A stretch of 55,285 bases of DNA from an uncultured Dorea sp. (GTDB lineage Bacteria > Bacillota > Clostridia > Lachnospirales > Lachnospiraceae). Both the position numbers and the translations under genes were made by a program. Under the pieces are notes generated by a model. It was not told the DNA's origin, did not search any database, and worked only from the letters and a program-made list of their open reading frames with translations. Positions 17,674 through 27,565 of this stretch are shown in pieces (the stretch's first letter is position 1; each line of letters begins with the position of its first letter). Where the stretch lies: assembly GCA_910585725.1 (NCBI GenBank), contig CAJUFA010000023.1:1-55285 (forward strand), given 5' to 3'.

Positions 17674-17771
17674 AAGGCTGCTGCAAAGCGTAGTGATTTT
17701 GCGGCGTATGGTTGTGACTATTGTTGTAACGATACCATATGCCGCGTTGGTTTGACGCTTGCGGCAGCTTT
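17674..17771 (+). repeat. long two-tier inverted repeat
   Basis: Outer arms AAGGCTGCTGCAAAGCG (17674-17690) and CGCTTGCGGCAGCTTT (17756-17771) pair over 16 bases with one bulge and two wobbles. Nested inside, GCGGCGTATGGT (17701-17712) pairs with ACCATATGCCGC (17734-17745). A weakly U-rich stretch (CTTTCTTC) follows, so it may terminate the upstream operon, or be a palindromic mobile repeat. A 36-codon hydrophobic frame from ATG 17646 crosses it; the AGG is only two bases from that ATG, so I do not call a gene. Confidence 0.6.
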
Positions 17772-17791
17772 CTTCATATCGCGCCGGGGAG

Positions 17792-17820
17792 TTGCACAGT
17801 CTGACAAGGTATGTTAAAAT
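17792..17820 (+). promoter_or_regulatory. sigma-A promoter of the PfkB kinase
   Basis: TTGCAC (17792-17797), 17 bases, TAAAAT (17815-17820). It rules out an in-frame ATG at 17811 as the start of the kinase. Confidence 0.65.
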
Positions 17821-17858
17821 ACATACAAACACAGAAGTGGAAAGAAGGAGATTATGAC

Positions 17859-18818
17859 ATGGACAAACGATATGACGTAACTGCAATGGGCGAGATGTTA
17901 ATTGACTTTACGATGAATGGACAGAGCGAACAGGGGAATAATCTATTTGAAGCGTGCCCCGGCGGCGCGCCCTGCAATGTGCTGGCGATGTTGAATAAAT
18001 TAGGAAAAAAGACGGCTTTCATAGGAAAAGTCGGGGAGGATCAGTTCGGACGCCTCTTAAAGGGCACGATCGAAGAGCTGGGAATCGAGACAAAGGGATT
18101 GATTTTCGACCAGGAGATTCCTACCACGCTGGCATTTGTGCATACGTTTCCGGACGGCGACCGGGAGTTCTCTTTTTATCGTAAGCCCGGCGCGGATATG
18201 ATGCTTAAGGAGACGGATGTGGATTATGAATTGATTCGTCAGTCTAAGGTCTTTCATTTCGGAACATTGTCTATGACAGACGAGCCGGTGAAGGCGGCGA
18301 CAAAGAAAGCGATAGAGACGGCGAAGGAGGCGGGATGTCTGATCACCTTCGATCCGAATTTACGTCCTCCGCTCTGGCGTTCATTGGATGAAGCGAAAGA
18401 GCAGATGGAGTATGGGTTCCAATATTGCGATGTTTTGAAGATTTCCGACAATGAGATTCAATTTGTCTCGGGAAAGGAAGATTACGACGAGGGAATCCGC
18501 TATCTTCAGGATAAGTATCAGATCCCCCTTATTTTCCTGACCATGGGAAAGGAAGGAAGCCGGGCGTATTATAAAGATCTGCGTGTGGAACGCAAAGGGT
18601 TTACGGTGAAAGCAATCGAGACCACCGGCGCCGGAGATACTTTCTGCGGCTGCGCGATCAACGGCGTGCTGACGCATGGTCTTGACAATCTGACGGAAGA
18701 AAAGCTTGGAGATATCCTGACTTATGCCAATGCAGGCGCGGCGCTGATCACGATGAAGAAAGGGGCGATCCGCTCTATGCCGGAACCAGGGGATATTGAG
18801 AGATTGCTGGAAGTATAA
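17859..18818 (+). CDS. PfkB-family sugar kinase, fructokinase-like
   Basis: A 319-residue ribokinase-family enzyme starting at ATG 17859, eight bases after AAGGAG. Motifs: the N-terminal sugar-binding GGAPCNVLAMLNKLG and the C-terminal TTGAGDTFCGC with catalytic base D260. The N-terminus DVTAMGEMLIDF and overall length are closest to bacterial fructokinases. It stands alone under its own promoter, with no sugar transporter or sucrase adjacent, so fructose is likely but not certain. Confidence 0.87.
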   Translation: MDKRYDVTAMGEMLIDFTMNGQSEQGNNLFEACPGGAPCNVLAMLNKLGKKTAFIGKVGEDQFGRLLKGTIEELGIETKGLIFDQEIPTTLAFVHTFPDGDREFSFYRKPGADMMLKETDVDYELIRQSKVFHFGTLSMTDEPVKAATKKAIETAKEAGCLITFDPNLRPPLWRSLDEAKEQMEYGFQYCDVLKISDNEIQFVSGKEDYDEGIRYLQDKYQIPLIFLTMGKEGSRAYYKDLRVERKGFTVKAIETTGAGDTFCGCAINGVLTHGLDNLTEEKLGDILTYANAGAALITMKKGAIRSMPEPGDIERLLEV

Positions 18819-18851
18819 TGATCTATATTCAGAAAAGGGATAACCAGAAAT

Positions 18852-20192
18852 ATGAGATTACGCAGAATGCTGGCCGTCTGGGCGGCTAAAATTACGGAAA
18901 AAGTCAGTGTCCATGTTTTTCATCGGCAAGGCGTTACATGGGCGGGGAAGATCGCGCTTCGGATCTGTCCGTCTATATTAAGAGACCTTGCGGGTCAGGT
19001 GAAGAAGGATATCTTTATCGTATGCGGGACGAATGGAAAGACAACGACGAATAATATGCTCTGCGCGGCGATCGAAGCAGAGGGGTATCGGGTTGTATGC
19101 AACCATACCGGTTCGAATATGCTTAACGGTGTGGCGGCCGCATTTGCCTTAAGCGCCGGAATCGGCGGTAATCTGAAGGCGGATTATGCCTGTATCGAGA
19201 TCGATGAAGCGTCAACCAGGAGAGTGTTTCCACATTTTAAACCGGATTATATGGTTCTTACGAATCTGTTCCGGGATCAGTTGGACCGCTATGGAGAGAT
19301 TGATATTACGATGAATATCCTGAAAGAAGTCATGCAGTCTGCGCCGAAGATGAAGGTGATTGTGAATGGGGACGACGCGCTGTCGGCTTATCTGGCCATG
19401 GACAGCGGAAATGATTATGTGACATACGGGATAAGTGAGCAAGTGACGGATGACGGGGATTCCCGGGAGATCAGGGAAGGACGGTTCTGCAAATGCTGCG
19501 GCGCGCCTCTTTCCTATCGGTTTTATCATTACAGCCAGCTTGGCGACTATGCCTGTACGCAGTGTGATTTTCGAAGACCCGACGTCCTGTTTGAGGCAGG
19601 AGACGTTGAGATCGGGGAGGGTCTGGCGTTTACTGTGGAAGGGAAGAGAATCCGCGCAAGTTATAAAGGATTTTATAATGTATATAATATACTGGCTGCA
19701 TACGCGGCGATGCGGACGGGAGGACTTGAAGCGGGACATTTTAATGAGATGCTCTCAAGATTTAATCCGGAGAACGGCAGGATGGAAAGTTTCCGGGTAC
19801 AGAATGTGAAAGTCACGTTGAATCTGGCGAAAAATCCGGCGGGCTTTAATCAGAATATCTCTGCGGTTATGCAGGATGAGGCTCTTAAGGATATCGTCAT
19901 TGTCATTAACGACAATGCCCAGGACGGAACGGATGTATCCTGGCTGTGGGATGTGGATTTTGACCGGTTCAAGGAGGATAAGATCAGTTCCGTCACGGTC
20001 AGCGGAATCCGCTGTTATGACATGGGGCTTCGTATGAAATATGTGGATATTCCGGCAATGTCAGAACCAGACGTAGAGAAGGCGATCCGCAGGAGGATTG
20101 CCGACGGCTGCGGCAATCTGTATGTGCTTGTGAATTATACGGCTCTTTTTAGTACCAGGAATGTGTTAAAGAGATTGGAGGGGGAAAAGTGA
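18852..20192 (+). CDS. murT: lipid II isoglutaminyl synthase, MurT subunit
   Basis: A 446-residue Mur-ligase-like protein with the ATP loop CGTNGKTTTNNML, the Mur central domain, and an inserted Cys4 zinc ribbon (C213, C216 and C235, C238) that is typical of MurT. With GatD it amidates the D-glutamate of lipid II, needed for normal cross-linking in many Gram-positives. gatD follows with a TGATG junction. Length and order are as in the family. Confidence 0.95.
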   Translation: MRLRRMLAVWAAKITEKVSVHVFHRQGVTWAGKIALRICPSILRDLAGQVKKDIFIVCGTNGKTTTNNMLCAAIEAEGYRVVCNHTGSNMLNGVAAAFALSAGIGGNLKADYACIEIDEASTRRVFPHFKPDYMVLTNLFRDQLDRYGEIDITMNILKEVMQSAPKMKVIVNGDDALSAYLAMDSGNDYVTYGISEQVTDDGDSREIREGRFCKCCGAPLSYRFYHYSQLGDYACTQCDFRRPDVLFEAGDVEIGEGLAFTVEGKRIRASYKGFYNVYNILAAYAAMRTGGLEAGHFNEMLSRFNPENGRMESFRVQNVKVTLNLAKNPAGFNQNISAVMQDEALKDIVIVINDNAQDGTDVSWLWDVDFDRFKEDKISSVTVSGIRCYDMGLRMKYVDIPAMSEPDVEKAIRRRIADGCGNLYVLVNYTALFSTRNVLKRLEGEK

Positions 20193-20926
20193 TGGAGAGG
20201 ACAGGGAAGAAGGTTGTCATCGGCCACCTCTATCCGGATCTTTTGAACCTGTACGGAGATCGGGGCAATATCGCATGCATGATGCAGAGGTGTATCTGGC
20301 GGGGAATTGATGCAGAGACGGTCGAGTTTAATACAGGGGATACGATTGATTTCTCGAAGTTGGATATCGTCCTCCTGGGCGGAGGTTCCGACAGGGAGCA
20401 GGCAATTGTGTGCGGGAATCTCCTTAAGATCAGGGAGCAGTTCCGGGAATATGTAGAAGACGACGGCGTAGTGATTGCGGTCTGCGGCGGCTATCAGCTT
20501 CTGGGGAAGTACTATAAGACGGATCAGGGGATGATAGAGGGTCTGAATCTGGTAGACATCTATACGGAACAGGAGGAAGGGCGCCTGATTGACAATATCG
20601 TGCTTAAGAGCGATCTGGCAGACATGCCGGTGGTCGGGTTTGAGAACCACGGCGGAAGGACCTATATTAATGATAACAAACCCTTTGGAAAGGTGCTGTA
20701 TGGTTCCGGCAACGACGGGAAAAGCGGCTATGAAGGCGTCGTTTATAAGAATGTGATTGGGACTTACCTGCACGGCCCGCTTCTTCCGAAGAATCCTCAG
20801 ATCTGTGATTATCTGATTCAAAAAGCGCTGGAGAGAAAATACGGTCCGACGGAGCTTGCGGCTCTGGACGACAGCCAGGAAGAGGCCGCGAACGCATATA
20901 TTTACCACAGGTTTGTGAAAGAATAG
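20192..20926 (+). CDS. gatD: lipid II isoglutaminyl synthase, glutaminase subunit GatD
   Basis: A 244-residue class I glutamine amidotransferase. Catalytic Cys is C98 in VCGGYQLLG and the His is H194 in YLHGPLL. It supplies ammonia to MurT. ATG 20192 overlaps the murT stop by one base; GTG 20189 is also possible, since the GGAGGGGG site serves either. The start HLYPDLLNLYGDRGN is diagnostic of the GatD/CobQ-like group. Confidence 0.95.
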   Translation: MERTGKKVVIGHLYPDLLNLYGDRGNIACMMQRCIWRGIDAETVEFNTGDTIDFSKLDIVLLGGGSDREQAIVCGNLLKIREQFREYVEDDGVVIAVCGGYQLLGKYYKTDQGMIEGLNLVDIYTEQEEGRLIDNIVLKSDLADMPVVGFENHGGRTYINDNKPFGKVLYGSGNDGKSGYEGVVYKNVIGTYLHGPLLPKNPQICDYLIQKALERKYGPTELAALDDSQEEAANAYIYHRFVKE

Positions 20927-20974
20927 AACTTGGATAAAGATGATAATGAAGTAGTGGAAAAAGAAGGGCGGTTT

Positions 20975-21208
20975 ATGAGGCAGGATCGGTTTAAGATGGA
21001 AAGAGAGGGACTCGTAGAAGAGGGACAGGAGGTTGAGATCAGCGAACGAAGCGCGGTAACGGGCCAGTATACCTATCTGGTGGAGCCGTCGATCGCCATG
21101 TCGGGAATCTATAGGACCAGTGATCGGATCTTTGCCCGGAAGGGAATTATCCGAAAGATTGAAAAGACGGATAAGGGATTCTATCTGCTGGTTGAAACAG
21201 AAGGGTAA
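20975..21208 (+). CDS. small conserved-looking protein of unknown function
   Basis: About 77 residues from ATG 20975, which follows AAGGGCGG; an upstream in-frame TTG at 20930 has no ribosome site. Rich in charged residues with a beta-like pattern (TYLVEPSIAMSGIYR ... GIIRKIEKTDKGFYLLVE). It could be a small beta-barrel domain. It lies 48 bases after gatD on the same strand, so it may belong to that transcript. Family not recognised. Confidence 0.6.
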   Translation: MRQDRFKMEREGLVEEGQEVEISERSAVTGQYTYLVEPSIAMSGIYRTSDRIFARKGIIRKIEKTDKGFYLLVETEG

Positions 21209-21225
21209 GGGCTATAAGCCATCCG

Positions 21226-21254
21226 TTGACACAGGCAGAAAAAGCACATATAAT
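21226..21254 (+). promoter_or_regulatory. perfect consensus sigma-A promoter
   Basis: TTGACA (21226-21231), 17 bases, TATAAT (21249-21254): an exact consensus match, upstream of the membrane-anchored unknown gene at 21294. Confidence 0.8.
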
Positions 21255-21293
21255 GGAAGAAGGAAAAGATAGAGAAGGAGTGGGACCAGACAG

Positions 21294-21755
21294 ATGATTG
21301 CGAGGGATGATGAAGAAAAGAGAAGTAAGATATGGAGAATCGTTACCGCGGTTTCTACGATTCTGATCATCGTGGGGGTGATCCTGCTGCTGATGAAATT
21401 ATTTATGACGAATCCATTAGAAGGCAATTGGGCGGATGAAGACGGAAGCTTCTACATGTCTATTATGAAGAACGGTTCTATGGTGATTACGATTCCGGAG
21501 GAAGAGAGAGAAAATTCCGGCGTGGATATGGATATGAGATATACGCTCGATAAGGAAGAGAAGACGATTACGATCACCGCGGATGAATCGGGGTTTGGGA
21601 AGATAGCCGATAAGACAGACGGCCAGTTTACAGAAGAAGAGGTCAGGCGAGCGCTTTCGACGGTGATGACAACATTTGATTATAGCGTGGATCAGGAACA
21701 GCTGACTTTGACGGAACGAGAGTATGGCGAGCAGCTGATATTGATAAAAGAGTGA
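21294..21755 (+). CDS. membrane-anchored protein of unknown function
   Basis: A 153-residue protein with one membrane segment near residues 15-37 after a charged N-terminus, then a soluble outer part with alternating beta strands (GNWADEDGSFYMSIMKNGSMVITI) and many acidic residues. The pattern resembles small extracytoplasmic beta-sandwich domains such as DUF5640-like lipocalin folds, but I do not assign a family. It follows the exact consensus promoter and is closed by a hairpin. Confidence 0.6.
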   Translation: MIARDDEEKRSKIWRIVTAVSTILIIVGVILLLMKLFMTNPLEGNWADEDGSFYMSIMKNGSMVITIPEEERENSGVDMDMRYTLDKEEKTITITADESGFGKIADKTDGQFTEEEVRRALSTVMTTFDYSVDQEQLTLTEREYGEQLILIKE

Positions 21756-21760
21756 TAAGA

Positions 21761-21808
21761 TACCCCTCTAACCGAACAAATTATGCGGTGGAGGGGTAGA
21801 ATATTTTC
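21761..21808 (+). terminator. hairpin after the membrane-anchored gene
   Basis: TACCCCTC (21761-21768) plus ACCG pairs with CGGT plus GAGGGGTA (21791-21798), then GAATATTTTC. The tail is only partly U-rich. Confidence 0.55.
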
Positions 21809-21833
21809 AGAGAAGGAAGGAGTGGTGAGAGGT

Positions 21834-22889
21834 ATGTATAGAGATGAGACGAGGAAGGTTCGGATCGGAGATGTTGTGATCGGGGGAGGGAGCCCTGTCG
21901 CGATTCAGTCTATGACAAATACGAAGACGGAAAATGTGGAAGAAACTGCGGCGCAGATACTTGCGCTTGAGAGAGCAGGATGCGAAATTATCCGTTGTGC
22001 CGTGCCCACGATGGAAGCGGCGCAGGCGATCGCGGGGATCAAGGAGAAGATTCATATTCCGTTGGTTGCGGATATTCATTTTGATTACCGGCTTGCTGTC
22101 GCAGCGATTGAATATGGAGCGGACAAGATCAGGATCAACCCGGGAAATATCGGGGATGAGAGCAGGGTACAGGCTGTGGTGGATAAGGCGAAGGAATATC
22201 GCGTGCCGATCCGGGTGGGGGTCAACAGCGGTTCTTTGGAGAAGTCCCTGGTGGAACGATACGGCGGCGTGACGGCAGAAGGATTGGTAGAAAGCGCCAT
22301 GGATAAGGTACATATGATCGAGAGAATGGGATATGATAATCTGGTGGTCAGTATCAAATCTTCGGATGTTATGATGTGCGTAAAAGCACATGAACTGATT
22401 GCCAGGGAGTGTCCGTATCCTCTCCATATAGGCATTACGGAAGCGGGGACGCTTCTGGCAGGAAATATCAAGTCTTCGATCGGATTGGGGCTGATTCTGA
22501 ATCAGGGAATCGGTGATACGGTACGGGTATCCTTAACGGGAGATCCGGTGGAAGAGATCAAGTCCGCTAAACTGATTCTTAAAACGCTGGGGCTTAGAAA
22601 GGGCGGTATCGAGGTGGTGTCCTGCCCAACCTGCGGAAGGACGAAGATTGACCTGATCGGTCTTGCAAATCAGGTGGAACAGATGGTCGAGGATATTCCT
22701 CTGGATATCAAAGTGGCGGTTATGGGCTGCGTGGTGAACGGGCCGGGCGAGGCGAAGGAGGCTGATATCGGCATCGCAGGCGGTATCGGCGAAGGACTGC
22801 TGATTAAAAAAGGCGAGATCGTGAAGAAGGTAAGAGAAGATCAGTTATTAGAGACGTTGAGACAGGAGTTGTTGAATTGGAATGAGTAA
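21834..22889 (+). CDS. ispG: 4-hydroxy-3-methylbut-2-en-1-yl diphosphate synthase IspG
   Basis: About 351 residues from ATG 21834; in-frame GTG codons at 21822 and 21825 are alternatives but lie on the AAGGAG site. It has the TIM-barrel start VRIGDVVIGGGSPVAIQSMT and the C-terminal Fe-S domain with VSCPTCGRTKIDL and MGCVVNGPGEA. It makes HMBPP in the MEP isoprenoid pathway using reduced ferredoxin or flavodoxin. It overlaps polC by eight bases, a frequent order in Clostridia. Confidence 0.95.
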   Translation: MYRDETRKVRIGDVVIGGGSPVAIQSMTNTKTENVEETAAQILALERAGCEIIRCAVPTMEAAQAIAGIKEKIHIPLVADIHFDYRLAVAAIEYGADKIRINPGNIGDESRVQAVVDKAKEYRVPIRVGVNSGSLEKSLVERYGGVTAEGLVESAMDKVHMIERMGYDNLVVSIKSSDVMMCVKAHELIARECPYPLHIGITEAGTLLAGNIKSSIGLGLILNQGIGDTVRVSLTGDPVEEIKSAKLILKTLGLRKGGIEVVSCPTCGRTKIDLIGLANQVEQMVEDIPLDIKVAVMGCVVNGPGEAKEADIGIAGGIGEGLLIKKGEIVKKVREDQLLETLRQELLNWNE

Positions 22890-25800
22890 ACCATTCTTTG
22901 AAGTATTTCCCACATTAAAAGTAGACGACGATCTTCGCCGAATGTTCGAGGGTGTAGAAGTCACCAAGGTGGCGACGAATTCTGACAGGGATTTTATCAA
23001 AGTACACCTATGCTGCGGACATCTCCTCAGGAAGAAATGTGTCTATGAGATAGAGCAAAGGCTCAAGGAACAGTTATTCGGACGCAGCTATATCCGGGTA
23101 GAGGTGAAAGAGCAGTATGACTTGTCCGAACAGTATACGCCGGAGAATCTGATGGATGAATACTTTGACAGTTTCCTTTTGGAGCTTGACCGGCGCAGCG
23201 TGGTGGAGCGCAGTATGCTCCAGAATTCCAGTTATGAGTTTGAAGATGAGAATATCCTGTGTCTTACTCTTCGGGATTCTATTGTTGCACAGGGAAAGAA
23301 GGAAGCCATTACAACCTATCTGACGGATGTGTTCCATCATAGGTTCAGCCGGCCGATTGAGATAAAAGTACAGTATGAGAAGCCGAAGGAGAGCGCTTTA
23401 AAATATAACGATGTTAAACTAAAGCAGGAAGTAGAAGAGATCCTTAAGAACAATGCGGCGATTCAGAAAGAGCGGACATCCGGAGAGGAATATCAGACGG
23501 GGGAGAAAGAAGTTATTGGCGCCGGAGTATCAGGGCAGAACACAGGAAGCCAGACGCCAGGTATATCAAAGGACGCTTCCGGCGATGCTTCCAAAGAGGG
23601 GATATCCCGGCAGTCTAAAAGCAAGACGGTTCAATCCGATAAATCTTTCGGAGGAACGAAGAGATTCTCGAAAGGTCTGCAAAGAGGCGGCTGGGGAAAG
23701 TCTTCCGATGATCCGAATCTGGTCTATGGGCGTAATTTTGACGATGATCCGATAGAACTCTCCCAGGTTGTCGGAGAGATGGGTGAGATCACTTTCCGTG
23801 GGAAGGTGATTAGTTTTGATACCCGTGAGATCCGTAACGAAAAGACGATCGTTATCTTTTCTGTGACGGATTTTACGGATACGATCACGATTAAATTATT
23901 CTTGCCGAATGACCGGCTTCCGGATATCTTAAGTGAAGTGAAGACAGGCGCGTTCCTGAAGATTAAAGGCGTGACTAACATCGACAAATTCGACGGGGAA
24001 CTGATCATTTCATCAGTGGCGGGTATCCGAAAGATCAGTGATTTTACGGAATCCAGGAAAGATACTGCGCCGAAAAAACGGGTGGAGCTTCATTGTCATA
24101 CGAAGATGAGCGACATGGACGGCGTGACAGAGGTAAAAGATCTGTTAAAGAGAGCGCATGACTGGGGGCATAAGGCGCTGGCGATCACGGATCACGGCGT
24201 TGTGCAGTCGTTCCCGGATGCGAACCATTACATTGAATCGCTGGATAAGGACGATCCCTTTAAAGTAATCTATGGTGTGGAAGGTTATCTGGTGGATGAT
24301 CTGACAGATGTGGCCGTGAATGAGAAGGGGCAGTCTCTGAACGGCGCTTATGTGGTATTCGATCTTGAGACGACTGGTTTCAGTCCGGTTAAAGACAAGA
24401 TTATTGAGATCGGCGCCGTGAAGGTAGAACAGGGGAAGATCACGGATAAGTTCAGTACCTTTGTTAATCCTAAAGTACCGATTCCTTTCCAGATCACGCA
24501 GCTTACCGGCATCACGGATGAGATGGTCTTAGAAGCGCCGGATATCGGGGCCGTACTTCCTGAATTTCTTGCATTTGTCGGGGATGCGGCGCTGGTAGCG
24601 CACAACGCGTCTTTTGATGTGGGTTTTATTGAGCAGAATTGCAGATATCAGGATATCATGCCGGATTTTACTTACGTGGATACGGTTGCCATGGCGAGAA
24701 TCCTGCTTCCGACCCTGTCTAAATATAAGCTTAATGTTGTAGCGAACGCGCTTCATATTTCTTTGGAGAATCATCACCGGGCGGTGGATGACGCCGGCGC
24801 GACGGCAGAGATATTCGTAAGATTTATCGAGATGCTTCGGGAGCGGGGCATTACTGATCTTATGAAGCTGAATCAGTTTGGTTCTAACAATGCGGACGCG
24901 GTCAGGAAGCTGCCGACATATCACGTGATCATTCTTGCGAAGAATGAAGTAGGCAGAGTAAATCTCTACACATTGGTGTCCAAATCCCATCTGGAATATT
25001 ATGCCAGGAGACCGAGAATTCCAAAGAGCGAGCTTTCCAGGTACAGAGAAGGGTTGATTGTGGGAAGCGCCTGTGAGGCGGGAGAACTTTATCAGGCGCT
25101 TTTGAATGAGAAGTCGGAGGAGCGGATTGCGAAGATCGTGAATTTCTATGACTATCTGGAGATCCAGCCTCTCGGGAATAACCGGTTCATGATTGACAGC
25201 GAAAAGATAACAAAGGTTCAGGATGAAGAGGATCTAAAGGAGATTAATCGGAAGATCGTGGAATTAGGGGAACGGTTTAACAAGCCGGTAGTGGGAACCT
25301 GCGACGTACATTTTATGGATCCGGGGGACGAGGTATACCGTCGGATTATCATGGCGGGAAAAGGATTCGGCGATGCGGACAAGCAGTCTCCGCTGTTTCT
25401 GCGTACTACGGACGAGATGTTGGAGGAATTCGAGTATCTTGGCTCCGCTAAAGCTCAGGAGGTTGTGATCGATAATCCCTGCCGGATCGCAGATATGGTG
25501 GAGCGGATCACACCTGTGCGGCCGGACAAATGTCCGCCGGTGATCCCGGATTCGGATAAGTTGCTGCGGGAGATCTGTTATCAGAAAGCGCATTCTATGT
25601 ACGGAAAAGATTTGCCTCCTGTGGTGACGGAGCGGTTGGAAAGAGAATTGAATTCCATCATTTCAAACGGATTTGCCGTAATGTATATCATCGCGCAGAA
25701 ATTAGTGTGGAAGTCCAACGAAGACGGTTATCTGGTGGGTTCCAGAGGTTCCGTCGGTTCTTCTTTTGTCGCTACGATGGCGGGAATCACAGAGGTGAAT

Positions 25801-27483
25801 CCCTTAAGTCCTCATTATTATTGTAAGAAATGCCATTACAGTGATTTTGATTCCGAGGAAGTGAGGCAATATGCAGGAGGATGCGGATGGGATATGCCGG
25901 ATAAGCCGTGTCCCGTATGCGGCGAGTCCCTGATGAAGGACGGGTTCGACATTCCTTTTGAGACGTTCCTTGGATTCAAAGGAAATAAGGAGCCGGATAT
26001 CGATCTTAATTTCTCCGGAGATTATCAGAGTCTTGCTCATAAATATACGGAAGTCATATTCGGAGCCGGGCAGACCTATCGGGCGGGAACCATCGGAACG
26101 CTGGCGGATAAGACGGCGTTCGGCTATGTGAAGAATTATTTTGTGGAGCGGGGACAGGGCAAGCGTAAATGTGAGATTGACCGTATCGTGCTTGGCTGCA
26201 CAGGGATCCGCAGAAGCACCGGACAGCATCCGGGCGGTATCATCGTTCTCCCCCTTGGGGAAGAGATCAATACCTTTACGCCGGTACAGCATCCGGCGAA
26301 CGATATGAATACGGATATCGTGACCACACATTTCGACTATCATTCCATCGACCACAATCTGCTGAAACTGGATATCCTGGGCCATGATGATCCGACGATG
26401 ATCAAGACGCTGGAGGAGTATATCAGCTCCCCGGCTATGGAGAATGAATATAATGAGACGGACAATAAGTTTGTCGCCACGAAGATCCCTCTGGACGATA
26501 AGGGAGTGATCTCTCTGTTCCACGATACGTCGGCTCTGGGTATCACGCCGGATGATATCGGGGGATGTCCGGTAGGGTGTCTTGGGATACCGGAGTTCGG
26601 AACAGATTTCGTTATACAGATGGTGGTGGACACGAAGCCTCAGACTCTGTCGGACCTGATCCGTATCTCCGGATTGTCCCACGGGACGGACGTGTGGCTT
26701 AATAACGCGCAGGAACTGATACGCTCCGGGAAGGCGACGATATCCACGGCGATCTGTACCCGTGATGATATTATGACTTATCTGATCAATAAGGGAATGG
26801 ATTCCGAGCAGTCTTTTACCATAATGGAGAGAGTCAGGAAAGGGGCCGTGGCTAAGGGAAAATGTAAGGAGTGGCCGCAGTTTAAAGAGGATATGAAGGC
26901 GCATGACATACCGGACTGGTATGTCTGGTCCTGTGAGAAGATCAAGTATATGTTTCCGAAAGCACATGCGGCGGCGTATGTCATGATGGCGTATCGAATC
27001 GCGTATTGCAAGATTAATTATCCGCTGGCATATTACGGCGCTTATTTCGGAATCCGCGCGGATGCATTTTCCTATGAGCTGATGTGTCAGGGGAAGGAGA
27101 ATCTGAACCGTCATATCGACGAGTATAACAGGCGTTCAAATACTTTAAGCAAGAAGGAACAGGATACCATGAAGGATATGAGGCTGGTGCAGGAGATGTA
27201 TGCCCGGGGATATGAGTTCGAACCTATGGATATCTACCAGGCAAAGGCGTCGAAATTCCTGATCGTAAACGGAAAACTGATGCCGCCGCTGGTCAGTATC
27301 GAGGGTATGGGAGACAAGGCGGCGGAAGCGGTGGAGGAAGCGTCGAAGGACGGACCTTATCTGTCGCTGGATGATTTCCGCCAGCGGACGAAAGCGAGTA
27401 AGACGGTAATAGACTGTATGGTGAATCTGGGAATCCTTAAGGGTCTGCCGGAATCGAACCAATTGTCTCTGTTTGATCTGTAA
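22882..27483 (+). CDS. polC: DNA polymerase III alpha subunit, Gram-positive PolC
   Basis: A 1533-residue replicative polymerase. Order: N-terminal domain, a polar linker (about 190-280), OB fold, PHP domain (H404, H406) split by a DEDD proofreading exonuclease (D494, E496 in VVFDLETTG), then the polymerase with PDIDLNF (D1039, D1041) and the zinc-binding Cys pairs YYCKKC and PCPVCG. The linker is longer and more Gln/Ser/Lys-rich than in B. subtilis PolC. All key residues are present. Confidence 0.97.
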   Translation: MSKPFFEVFPTLKVDDDLRRMFEGVEVTKVATNSDRDFIKVHLCCGHLLRKKCVYEIEQRLKEQLFGRSYIRVEVKEQYDLSEQYTPENLMDEYFDSFLLELDRRSVVERSMLQNSSYEFEDENILCLTLRDSIVAQGKKEAITTYLTDVFHHRFSRPIEIKVQYEKPKESALKYNDVKLKQEVEEILKNNAAIQKERTSGEEYQTGEKEVIGAGVSGQNTGSQTPGISKDASGDASKEGISRQSKSKTVQSDKSFGGTKRFSKGLQRGGWGKSSDDPNLVYGRNFDDDPIELSQVVGEMGEITFRGKVISFDTREIRNEKTIVIFSVTDFTDTITIKLFLPNDRLPDILSEVKTGAFLKIKGVTNIDKFDGELIISSVAGIRKISDFTESRKDTAPKKRVELHCHTKMSDMDGVTEVKDLLKRAHDWGHKALAITDHGVVQSFPDANHYIESLDKDDPFKVIYGVEGYLVDDLTDVAVNEKGQSLNGAYVVFDLETTGFSPVKDKIIEIGAVKVEQGKITDKFSTFVNPKVPIPFQITQLTGITDEMVLEAPDIGAVLPEFLAFVGDAALVAHNASFDVGFIEQNCRYQDIMPDFTYVDTVAMARILLPTLSKYKLNVVANALHISLENHHRAVDDAGATAEIFVRFIEMLRERGITDLMKLNQFGSNNADAVRKLPTYHVIILAKNEVGRVNLYTLVSKSHLEYYARRPRIPKSELSRYREGLIVGSACEAGELYQALLNEKSEERIAKIVNFYDYLEIQPLGNNRFMIDSEKITKVQDEEDLKEINRKIVELGERFNKPVVGTCDVHFMDPGDEVYRRIIMAGKGFGDADKQSPLFLRTTDEMLEEFEYLGSAKAQEVVIDNPCRIADMVERITPVRPDKCPPVIPDSDKLLREICYQKAHSMYGKDLPPVVTERLERELNSIISNGFAVMYIIAQKLVWKSNEDGYLVGSRGSVGSSFVATMAGITEVNPLSPHYYCKKCHYSDFDSEEVRQYAGGCGWDMPDKPCPVCGESLMKDGFDIPFETFLGFKGNKEPDIDLNFSGDYQSLAHKYTEVIFGAGQTYRAGTIGTLADKTAFGYVKNYFVERGQGKRKCEIDRIVLGCTGIRRSTGQHPGGIIVLPLGEEINTFTPVQHPANDMNTDIVTTHFDYHSIDHNLLKLDILGHDDPTMIKTLEEYISSPAMENEYNETDNKFVATKIPLDDKGVISLFHDTSALGITPDDIGGCPVGCLGIPEFGTDFVIQMVVDTKPQTLSDLIRISGLSHGTDVWLNNAQELIRSGKATISTAICTRDDIMTYLINKGMDSEQSFTIMERVRKGAVAKGKCKEWPQFKEDMKAHDIPDWYVWSCEKIKYMFPKAHAAAYVMMAYRIAYCKINYPLAYYGAYFGIRADAFSYELMCQGKENLNRHIDEYNRRSNTLSKKEQDTMKDMRLVQEMYARGYEFEPMDIYQAKASKFLIVNGKLMPPLVSIEGMGDKAAEAVEEASKDGPYLSLDDFRQRTKASKTVIDCMVNLGILKGLPESNQLSLFDL

Positions 27484-27565
27484 GGCGTCCTGATATATAT
27501 TTCCGGAATCCTGCAGGCAATACCAAAAATATGAATAAGATATGTAAGAGAGGAATAAAGGAAAG

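Noticed and set aside
17646..17756. 36-codon hydrophobic frame in the COG2426-PfkB gap
   Set aside because: The GGAGG is only two bases from the ATG and the frame runs through the nested inverted repeat.
25804..27114. 436-codon minus-strand frame inside polC
   Set aside because: Fully antisense to conserved polymerase motifs, no ribosome site and no recognisable domain; a shadow of codon bias.
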